From: Bacillota bacterium
GTDB lineage: Bacteria; Bacillota; Clostridia; Christensenellales; CAG-138
Length of the DNA: 64,000 bases
Assembly: GCA_023435025.1 (NCBI GenBank)
Contig: JAEYSE010000039.1
Span: forward strand, 1-64,000
Direction of reading: 5' to 3'
The notes beneath the pieces were generated by a model, which was not told where the DNA came from, made no database searches, and saw only the letters and a list, made by a program, of their open reading frames with translations. Below are positions 53,455-60,267 of the stretch, one piece after another (position 1 is the first letter of the stretch; every line of letters starts with the position of its first letter). The translations under genes were made by a program, and so were the position numbers.

Positions 53455-53982
53455 TTAAACCCCCATCGCGCCACTAACAGACTTCACGATCAATCCGGTA
53501 AGCTTTATTTTATCCTTGTCATTGATCCGGTAAGTGCTCGTATCCTTCTCGGTCGGTTTTGGATTGCATGGCAGAAGGTCAACGATATGGAGATCCATGA
53601 ATGCATCGGGCTTCTTCCCGGCCCATTTTTCCAAATCGTCCTTCAGATTGGGGTTGTTGTTGAGCGCGCCGCCGCTGATGGAGGCAAACGCGTACGGACG
53701 CGGGTTCTCCCTGAGATAGCGAAAATAGGCGCGGAGCGGGGATGCAACCTTACCCATCCAAACCGGAGCGATAAATACAACCCGATCATATTGTCGCAAT
53801 ACCGCAGGAAGAGTCCGCGTCCGTGGCATTCGGTTAAACATCATATCCAGCATGATCGCGCCCATCTTCCGTGGTTTTTCAACTAAAACTTTTATGTGGT
53901 CCGCCGTAAGCGCTTTGGCTACGGCGGCCGCCAAAGCTTCATTGTTGCCGGTAAGGGAATATGAAACAACTGCAACATTCAT
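53455..53982 (-). CDS. Flavodoxin family protein
   Basis: The 175-residue protein begins MNVAVVSYSLTGNNEALAAA, a flavodoxin phosphate loop, then YDRVVFIAPVWMGKVASPLRAYF (second loop) and ISGGALNNNPNL. It binds FMN and shuttles electrons. AAGGAGA is upstream of the ATG at 53982. It is the last gene of the TetR-apbE operon; the frame opens further upstream without a ribosome site. Confidence 0.85.
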   Translation of the reverse strand: MNVAVVSYSLTGNNEALAAAVAKALTADHIKVLVEKPRKMGAIMLDMMFNRMPRTRTLPAVLRQYDRVVFIAPVWMGKVASPLRAYFRYLRENPRPYAFASISGGALNNNPNLKDDLEKWAGKKPDAFMDLHIVDLLPCNPKPTEKDTSTYRINDKDKIKLTGLIVKSVSGAMGV

Positions 53983-53993
53983 AAAGGGTCTCC

Positions 53994-54417
53994 TTATGCC
54001 TTTCCAGCAATTTGTTTTGCACAGTCCGCAACGGTTTTTACATCCGCCGAGTTGGGATGGCCAAGTTTCATAAACAGAAAGTTTCCCGGGCAAGTGATTT
54101 CCTCTAGGACCTCAATACCCTTCCCCTCCAGCAGCCCACGGATATCCGCCTGTTTTCTGAGGCTTGTGGACACGCTGGATGTCACGAGCACCGCTTTCTT
54201 CACCTGGCTGCCTTCTAGCTTCTCCACATATTGCAAAAGCTCCGTTAGGCTCTTGCCGCCATAAATTCCCCCAACGATAAATAATAGATCCGCCGCATGG
54301 GGTGTGGGATCTACCGCCACATTCACTGCCTCCACATGCAGCGCCTGCCCGATCGCTTCGGCAAGCCTTTGGGAGTGCTTGGTCATTGTGGCATCATGCA
54401 ATGCCTATTTGGCCCAT
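53994..54417 (-). pseudogene. Flavodoxin family protein, N-terminal frameshift
   Basis: An ATG at 54417 with AGGAG upstream reads MGQIGIA and stops at TGA, while the rest of the flavodoxin, DATMTKHSQRLAEAIG.. to CAKQIAGKA, is in another frame (open from a TTG at 54401). The first strand IGIA followed by a DATMTKHSQ loop is the normal flavodoxin start, so one base is inserted or two deleted near 54395-54400 (GCATGATG). The residual frame from 54401 could still give a 135-residue protein lacking the first strand. Motifs kept: LLFIVGGIYGGKSLTEL. Either damaged or mis-sequenced. Confidence 0.7.
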
Positions 54418-54489
54418 TGGTGACTTCTCCTCTCTATGTACAGTTAAAACATTTGGCGCTTCGGCCATATAGCCTCGCGCCTTCAATCA

Positions 54490-54945
54490 CTAAAACTTCA
54501 CCAGCACTTTGCGCGCATATTCCCTATACGCGTCACCGTACCGGGATTCGAGGTACTTGTTTTCCTCCTGCACAAACAACTTTACGGCCACAATCCCAAC
54601 AAGCACAGTGGAAAGCACTAACCATGAGTTAAAGAGAAGGGGAATGCCGGGGATTGTGACGAATACCTGGAAAAAGTACATGGGATGCAGGAAAGCCCCG
54701 TACAGGCCTTTGATGGCCAGTTCATCCCGCTTGTGCGCTTTTAGCATTTCCACTGACGCAAGCAGATTCAGCGAAAACCCCACAACCGCAAGAACAATGC
54801 CCACAACGATCAGCACGCTTGGCTGCTCTGTAATTCGGAACAAAGGAAACAGCACATAGTGTAAAAGAACCGTCAACGCCAGATACCCGCCAACAATCAA
54901 GCCTGCTTTGGGGCCAACACCCATAACAGACATCTTCTTTTCCAT
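54490..54945 (-). CDS. ICMT/PEMT-like membrane methyltransferase
   Basis: The 151-residue protein has four or five helices and the family end signature KGLYGAFLHPMYFFQVFV..EENKYLESRYGDAYREYARKV, found in isoprenylcysteine carboxyl methyltransferases and phospholipid N-methyltransferases. GGAGGAG precedes the ATG at 54945. It starts within 20 bases of the FMN-binding gene, so it belongs to the flavin operon; its substrate there is unknown. Confidence 0.85.
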   Translation of the reverse strand: MEKKMSVMGVGPKAGLIVGGYLALTVLLHYVLFPLFRITEQPSVLIVVGIVLAVVGFSLNLLASVEMLKAHKRDELAIKGLYGAFLHPMYFFQVFVTIPGIPLLFNSWLVLSTVLVGIVAVKLFVQEENKYLESRYGDAYREYARKVLVKF

Positions 54946-54964
54946 AAACACTCCTCCGCTGCCA

Positions 54965-55417
54965 TCACTTTGACGCCTTCTCAAGCGCGTTCTCTACCGC
55001 TTTGAGATGCGCGTTTGAGGTTAACGTCGCCCCGCTGATCACATCCACCTGCAGAGACTGGGATTTTACCACCCTGTCGAACAGGTTCCCGATGGTAAGG
55101 CCCTTCCCGATATCGGCCGTCTGCTTTTCATTGGCCAGCGCGCCCTGCGTTACCTTGATATCTTTGACAGCCCCCGACGCTACGGTCACTTCGACCCCGG
55201 CATCCCGAAAGCTATCCTTTGTCCCGTGGTACGTGCCCGTATAGACGCCGTCGCGCAGGCTGCCAAAATTCACCGCCTTGATCTTCATGTTCTGGAGTTC
55301 AGCTCTCCCCGGTCCGGTGAAGACAATTACACCTCCCATCCCCAACGCAATCAGCCCGATAATAGACAATACAATCCACATCCCGATGCGCCCCTTTCTC
55401 CTTCTTATAGTTTTCAT
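54965..55417 (-). CDS. FMN-binding (flavinylated) membrane protein
   Basis: The 150-residue protein has a basic N terminus, one membrane helix (WIVLSIIGLIALGMGGVIVF) and an FMN-binding domain: GVYTGTYHGTKDSFRDAGVEVTV.. ending DVISGATLTSNAHLKAVENAL. The SGAT motif carries the Thr to which ApbE attaches FMN. The domain faces outside. It lies 16 bases after apbE, a strong functional link. It is the probable covalent flavin carrier of the operon. Confidence 0.92.
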   Translation of the reverse strand: MKTIRRRKGRIGMWIVLSIIGLIALGMGGVIVFTGPGRAELQNMKIKAVNFGSLRDGVYTGTYHGTKDSFRDAGVEVTVASGAVKDIKVTQGALANEKQTADIGKGLTIGNLFDRVVKSQSLQVDVISGATLTSNAHLKAVENALEKASK

Positions 55418-55433
55418 ATAATATCTTTCCTTT

Positions 55434-56387
55434 CTAGATATACCTTGTTTTTACTTCTGCGGAAGGCTGAAAAGACTGCCGCAAGCCCCGTGTCGCATGC
55501 ACCTGCAGACCGGTATCCACCAGAACTGCCTCCACTTGATAATGATTGAGAATGGGAAGTCCTTTCTCAATACCAGCGACAAACACGGCGGTGGAAACCG
55601 CATCAGCGATCATTGCGCTGTCCGCCACAACGGTCACGCTCAAAAGCCCTGAATTTGCCGGGTAACCTGTCATCGAGTTCAGAATATGATGGAACCGCCT
55701 GCCTTCGCTGTCGATAAAATACCGCTCGTAGTCTCCGGATGTCACCACCGCCTGCCCTGTTACCGTAACCGCGCCTACAAGGCCTTCCTGCCGGGGATGG
55801 CGTATGCCCACGCGCCATGGCGAACCGCCCGGCTTGCTGCCCAGCGTGGATACGTTCCCCCCGATATTGGACCAAGCGGACACGACGCCGTGAGCTTTCA
55901 ATATCTCCATAAACCTATCGCTCGCGAAACCCTTTCCGACCCCACCCAAATCGAGCACCTGCCCGACTTTTTGTAACCCTGCCGTTTTCTTCGCGGAACA
56001 GAGCTCCAAATCGCGATAGTTTATCAGGGGAAGTACCGCCGCTATTTCTTCTTCTTTGGGGGCTGCCGACGCATGCCGATAATCCCATACGTCTATGAGC
56101 GGGCCGATCGTAACATCAAACAACCCGGCCGATGCAGCGGAGCATTCCGTTGCGCACGAAAGAACGCTGTAAGTTTCGGCACTGACCTGCTCGGGCTTCA
56201 CGCCCGCCGAATGGTTGATACGACTGACGTCGCTTTCAGACAGGAAGCGGCTAAGCAAGCGCTCGAGCCTTTGCGCTTCGCAACGAACGGCACCAAGCGC
56301 CTGCGCCGCGCTTTTGCCAAACGCCTGATGCGCCATCTGCGTCCCCATGCCGAAGTATGTATCTTTTACCGCTGCGGCGTTGCCCAC
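55434..56387 (-). CDS. apbE: FAD:protein FMN transferase
   Basis: The 317-residue enzyme has the ApbE pattern: YFGMGTQMAHQAFG, RFLSESDVSRINHSAG, FDVTIGPLIDVWDY, and DLGGVGKGFASDRF with the Mg/FAD site, then SAWSNIGGNVSTLGS..VTSGDYERYFIDSEGRRFHHILNSMTGYP. It transfers FMN from FAD to a Thr of target proteins, outside the cell; here no lipobox or signal peptide is evident, which is odd. The GTG at 56387 has GGGGG upstream; a TTG lies at 56405. Confidence 0.93.
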   Translation of the reverse strand: MGNAAAVKDTYFGMGTQMAHQAFGKSAAQALGAVRCEAQRLERLLSRFLSESDVSRINHSAGVKPEQVSAETYSVLSCATECSAASAGLFDVTIGPLIDVWDYRHASAAPKEEEIAAVLPLINYRDLELCSAKKTAGLQKVGQVLDLGGVGKGFASDRFMEILKAHGVVSAWSNIGGNVSTLGSKPGGSPWRVGIRHPRQEGLVGAVTVTGQAVVTSGDYERYFIDSEGRRFHHILNSMTGYPANSGLLSVTVVADSAMIADAVSTAVFVAGIEKGLPILNHYQVEAVLVDTGLQVHATRGLRQSFQPSAEVKTRYI

Positions 56388-56420
56388 GGACCATTCCCCC
56401 TTCAAAGAAACCGGAACGCC

Positions 56421-57017
56421 CTATCGTGCATGCTCCTGGTGGGGCCAGTCGGTTAGCCCTTTTAAAACAAAGTCCGTCATATGGTCCTGCAGTTCAGGGA
56501 AATACTGTAGCCCGATCTCTTCCTTGTGGTAGCCGACCCGGATGATGGCGCCGAACATGGCCATAATCATCTCGCTGCTGATATCCGGCCGCATCTTGCC
56601 TTCCGCCTGCCACTTTTCTACCAGGCCGATGAAGTACGGATACAGGAAATCCATGCCCGATAGCGCGTCCCCCTCCCGGAAGAGTCGCTCTATTTTCCCG
56701 TAGACATCCGGATTATACCATTGACGTAGGATCGGGTTCGTGAGCATGCCCTGCATATTCAGCAGCAAGATCTGTTTGATTGCTCTTACAGGGTGGTCAT
56801 CCGGATTCACGGATTCCATGATGCCTTTCATCAAATCAGACGTTTCCTGTTCCATGATCTCCACAAAAAGCTTATCCTTGGAGGGGTAATAATTATAAAA
56901 CGTCCCCACGCTGAACCCTGCCCGCTTGGTAATGTCGGCAATCCCAGTATCCTTGAAGCCTTTTGTAGTAAACAGTTCCTTCGCGCAATCGTACAATACC
57001 GTCTTTTTATCGTCCAT
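56421..57017 (-). CDS. TetR family transcriptional regulator
   Basis: The 198-residue protein has the TetR helix-turn-helix (KELFTTKGFKDTGIADITKRAGFSVGTFYNYYPSKDKLF) and a C-terminal ligand domain. ATG at 57017 has GAGG upstream. It is the first gene of the operon followed by apbE, the FMN-binding protein, the methyltransferase and flavodoxins, and likely represses it through the palindrome upstream. Confidence 0.93.
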   Translation of the reverse strand: MDDKKTVLYDCAKELFTTKGFKDTGIADITKRAGFSVGTFYNYYPSKDKLFVEIMEQETSDLMKGIMESVNPDDHPVRAIKQILLLNMQGMLTNPILRQWYNPDVYGKIERLFREGDALSGMDFLYPYFIGLVEKWQAEGKMRPDISSEMIMAMFGAIIRVGYHKEEIGLQYFPELQDHMTDFVLKGLTDWPHQEHAR

Positions 57018-57058
57018 CCCAAACCTCATTTATATTTTTCAATATGCCGCTCCGTACA

Positions 57059-57119
57059 TGAATGAATGAATTTATAATTCATTCATTCAGAATTTAACAT
57101 GCCAAATACTTCCTGTCAA
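57059..57119 (-). promoter_or_regulatory. Promoter and 31-bp TetR operator
   Basis: Minus-strand TTGACA (57114-57119) and TAAATT (57091-57096) are 17 bases apart. Overlapping the start of transcription is a perfect inverted repeat (57059-57089): arms of 14 bp, TGAATGAATGAATT / AATTCATTCATTCA, around TAT. Each arm contains ATGA-type 4-base repeats. The size fits a TetR dimer pair. Confidence 0.8.
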
Positions 57120-57172
57120 GCGTTTTTAAAAATATTTTTACATTTTATTACCATCCATGGTTTTATATAAAC

Positions 57173-57199
57173 GCGGACGACGGCTTTGCCTTCGTCCGC
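57173..57199 (-). terminator. Terminator of the PPKTG protein B gene
   Basis: GCGGACGA(C)GGC / GCC(T)TCGTCCGC stem with a 3-base loop, one internal mismatch, then a T-rich tract on the minus strand. Confidence 0.75.
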
Positions 57200-57216
57200 T
57201 TACAGCAGTAAGGTGA

Positions 57217-59685
57217 TTATACTCTTTTTTGCCGTCCGAGTGTGGCAGCAGCCATACAGGCTGCTGCCAACCCAAGCATAGCAAGACCGATTGGCGCTGA
57301 AGAACCGCCTGTTTTCGGAGGGTCGGTCACCTCGAAAGTCGGAACGTTAACCCCTGTATTGAGCACTAAGAAAGGAGAAAGGCTGCTTACGCGAATAGTC
57401 GCCACCCCGTTCTCCACTACGGCGGTATGGGTCTCCATTCGTCCGTTGATAAAATGTAGAATGGTTACTGTCCGCCCGTTATATGCCGCCCCTACGGGGA
57501 AGGAGATCGTGATCTCGCCGCGGAAACCGCCACTTAGCCGGATATCGTAGCCGGCGATGAGTTGACCTTTTGCGATCGCATCCCGTATACGGGCAGAGAC
57601 CGCGTCGTTGCCTGTTGCGTTCAGGTCGAGCGGGGATACCGCAAGCTTTGTACTTTCAGGTATGCCGCCAGATACTTTAACGCCTGTCTGAGTGTCGGTC
57701 AAACTACGTTTGGCGTACGAAGTGCCGCCCCCTGAGCCACCGCTGCCGCCGCGCGGAATAATTGTGAAAGCTGATGTGTTGTTGCTCGCATCGGGGTCGG
57801 GTATCCAGCCTTCGATTTCTGCTTCGCAGGTTTTGATGCCGGGTGTTATGACCCTGAGTCGAACAGTTACAGTTCTTGTTTCGCTCGGTGCCATATCACC
57901 AATGCTCCAGTCTGCCTCATCGTCATCAAAATAAATGTCCTCTGTATTTGGCGTATGCGACACATACTCCAGCCCTGCCGGGATGTCCATTGACGTCCGA
58001 GCACACGTCTCGATGGGGCCATTGTTTGTCGCCGTCAGTGTGATGTCAACATAACCGCCCACATCGGGCTCCGCCGGTGCAGCGCTTGCCGTTATGGAAA
58101 CGTCACTCTTGTCGGTGATGGTAAGGGTGGCAGAATTATTGGATGGATTCGTATCCGTCTGGTCCATTCCCGAAACTGTGGCGGTCACGGTTTTTGGATT
58201 GCTATCCGTAACGGTCGCCTTAAGCAGCAGCCCCTCGTTGCCATAATTCGTCAGTGTGCCAACCGACCAGACTCCCGTATCGGCGTTATAGCTTCCCTGC
58301 GTCGCTTCGACGACGGTGAAGACAACGCCGTCTAGCTTAGGTATCGATACCGTAACGTTGGTGGCGTTACCGGAGCTTCTCAAACTAGCCTCGGTATAAA
58401 AGGTAATTTCGTTGGGCTTGTTTCCCGTCTGGTCGTCAAAACCCAAGGCTATCTCAACATCGGCGTTGCTTGAGTTGCCGTAGGTATCGGTATCCGTCGC
58501 TGTGTTGTTGGAGGGGTTATCGTCAGGCACGTCGCCTGGCTCCGTTACTACGGTTACCGCTGTAACAAGACTGCCCGCCGCGGTTGCAGGGGTATACAAG
58601 GTAAACCAAAACTCGTAGTAAGCGCCCTTTGCCAAATAAAGCGTAGAGTTCAGCGCACCTGTGCCGTTGCTTGGGCTCGCAGAAGCGTAGCTAAAATAAC
58701 CGGTTGGTCCCCAGCTTGCTTCGCCCACTCCCGCCGGCAGCGGGCAGTATACGGTTACACCCGAAACAGTGCTGGGCCCATTGTTGGACACCCTGATTTT
58801 ATATGGCGCCGCCTCGCCCGGGACGAGACTGGTCTTCCCGTCGTCTATACTCACTGTCAGGTCGGCCTTCTTGGTGAGCGTGTTGGTGTCTGCCACCGTT
58901 GCGGTATCTGAGTCCGGGTAGAAGGCCTCCGCATTCACAGATATGGTAAAGTTCCCTGACGCATTCGGCAGGGTGTTGATGGAAAGAGCGAATGTGACGC
59001 TAGAACCCACGGGCAGTGAAAGCATCGTCATCCCCCATGCGCCAGCCGGAATCTGAGTCCTGAGTTCTCCCGAGGATCCATATTCGCCCGTGACGTCGGC
59101 GCCGCCCGTCTTCCCGGTAATCTCCCATGTTGACGCGGGACTGTTCGACGCCTGCTCGGGCAGGGTGCACTTCACCCAAACCTGAGCGAGGCCTGTATCC
59201 CCGCTGTTGCTCACCACCATCGTATAAGGATGTGCGGCTCCCGCAACCATGGTGTCCACACCATCGCTTAAGCTAATGGTAAGCCCTCCGTCTCCCGCGG
59301 CTCCACCGAGCAGCGCACCCAAAGAGAGCTTCAGCGCTTCCGTTGGCGTCGAAGCAGCGCCTATGCAAAGCGATAGATCCGCGTCTGCCGTGCCGCAGAC
59401 TGGGCAGTTGGGGTCTATCACAGCATCCACACCATTTTCGGTATCAGCAGGGCTGCATTTTTCGGTGCAGGTACACTCCTTCGCAGGCTCAGCATAGAAA
59501 GGACACTCTGCCAAATGCGTAATTGCCCCCGTGGTTGGGCAAGCGCATTTGTCCAAATCACCATTGCCGGTGCTGCCTTCTGCTCCGCCGGGCGTTGTCT
59601 GCGCAAAAGCGGGGACCGACGCAAACATCAACACTACCGCCAGCAGCATTGCCAACATTTTCATGGTGTTTTTCTCTGACCTCAT
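57217..59685 (-). CDS. Cell-surface protein B: Cys-rich N terminus, DUF11-type repeats, PPKTG anchor
   Basis: The 822-residue protein has a signal peptide (MLAMLLAVVLMFASVPAFA) and a Cys-rich segment (~50-115) with CACPTTG..CPFYA..CTCTEKC..CPVCG. About four DUF11/CARDB-like Ig domains follow (DGVDTMVAGAAHPYTMVVSNSG.., NGPSTVSGVTVYCPLPAGV.., SNNSATLTITDKSDVSITASA). The C-terminal module of ~130 residues (VKVSGGIPESTKLAVSPLDL.., YNGRTVTILHFINGRM) is shared with protein A, then DPPKTGG, a hydrophobic helix and RQKRV. This is a sortase-type tail with PPKTG. ATG at 59685 has AGGAGG upstream. Confidence 0.88.
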   Translation of the reverse strand: MRSEKNTMKMLAMLLAVVLMFASVPAFAQTTPGGAEGSTGNGDLDKCACPTTGAITHLAECPFYAEPAKECTCTEKCSPADTENGVDAVIDPNCPVCGTADADLSLCIGAASTPTEALKLSLGALLGGAAGDGGLTISLSDGVDTMVAGAAHPYTMVVSNSGDTGLAQVWVKCTLPEQASNSPASTWEITGKTGGADVTGEYGSSGELRTQIPAGAWGMTMLSLPVGSSVTFALSINTLPNASGNFTISVNAEAFYPDSDTATVADTNTLTKKADLTVSIDDGKTSLVPGEAAPYKIRVSNNGPSTVSGVTVYCPLPAGVGEASWGPTGYFSYASASPSNGTGALNSTLYLAKGAYYEFWFTLYTPATAAGSLVTAVTVVTEPGDVPDDNPSNNTATDTDTYGNSSNADVEIALGFDDQTGNKPNEITFYTEASLRSSGNATNVTVSIPKLDGVVFTVVEATQGSYNADTGVWSVGTLTNYGNEGLLLKATVTDSNPKTVTATVSGMDQTDTNPSNNSATLTITDKSDVSITASAAPAEPDVGGYVDITLTATNNGPIETCARTSMDIPAGLEYVSHTPNTEDIYFDDDEADWSIGDMAPSETRTVTVRLRVITPGIKTCEAEIEGWIPDPDASNNTSAFTIIPRGGSGGSGGGTSYAKRSLTDTQTGVKVSGGIPESTKLAVSPLDLNATGNDAVSARIRDAIAKGQLIAGYDIRLSGGFRGEITISFPVGAAYNGRTVTILHFINGRMETHTAVVENGVATIRVSSLSPFLVLNTGVNVPTFEVTDPPKTGGSSAPIGLAMLGLAAACMAAATLGRQKRV

Positions 59686-59736
59686 CTTAATTCCTCCTAG
59701 CAATACCAAATAGAGCAGTTCTATATTGCTTTTATC

Positions 59737-60084
59737 CTAAATAAGCCGCATAAGCGCGTGAAGCTTCGTCTCGTTTACAGGTTTCAAAAGACTGCCCGAC
59801 GCCGTCCTATCCCCAAGCTTTGCAAGCTCCTTTGCGTAAGCGGTGACGAACACAATCTTCAGGGCGGGGTTATTTGCATGCATACGCGATGCAAGTTCCG
59901 CGCCGTTTAAGCGCGGCATCAAAAGGTCAATAAAAGCCACATCCGGGTTTAAATCCGTCAATACTTCCAATGCCTTTACCGGGTTTGTAAACGCACCCAC
60001 GATTTCCATGCCTTCCTGCTTTTCGAGCAGATAGACAAGCTCGTCAAGGCAGGGTTTTTCGTCGTCCACCACAAATACGCGCAA
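59737..60084 (-). CDS. Stand-alone receiver-domain protein
   Basis: The 115-residue protein is a CheY-like receiver: VFVVDDEKPCLDEL, phospho-Asp in VAFIDLLMPRLNGAEL, Thr in KIVFVTAYAK, and Lys in LLKPVNETKL. No output domain. It starts at TTG at 60084 with GAAGGAG upstream. It precedes protein B by ~50 bases and resembles the N-terminal receiver of the gene at 62944 and the pseudogene at 62575. Its kinase is not in the window. Confidence 0.85.
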   Translation of the reverse strand: MRVFVVDDEKPCLDELVYLLEKQEGMEIVGAFTNPVKALEVLTDLNPDVAFIDLLMPRLNGAELASRMHANNPALKIVFVTAYAKELAKLGDRTASGSLLKPVNETKLHALMRLI

Positions 60085-60170
60085 AGAATCTCCTTCTTTC
60101 CCCACTATATCCTCATCCTAACAGAGGGCGATCACAAAATCTCACAATGCGTTTCGCGCCTGGCAGGCAC

Positions 60171-60213
60171 AAACAGCCGCCTTGAAAGGAGAACATTCCA
60201 TTCCAAAGCGGCT
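60171..60213 (-). terminator. Hairpin upstream of the receiver gene, copy 1
   Basis: AGCCGC..AAAGCGGCT-type inverted repeat; it matches the terminator at 62885-62930 base for base in large part and belongs to the duplicated block. Confidence 0.6.
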
Positions 60214-60267
60214 ATTCAAGAAATTCATTTACTTTTTAAATGCTTGCATGGTAGTATGCTAGCGCTT

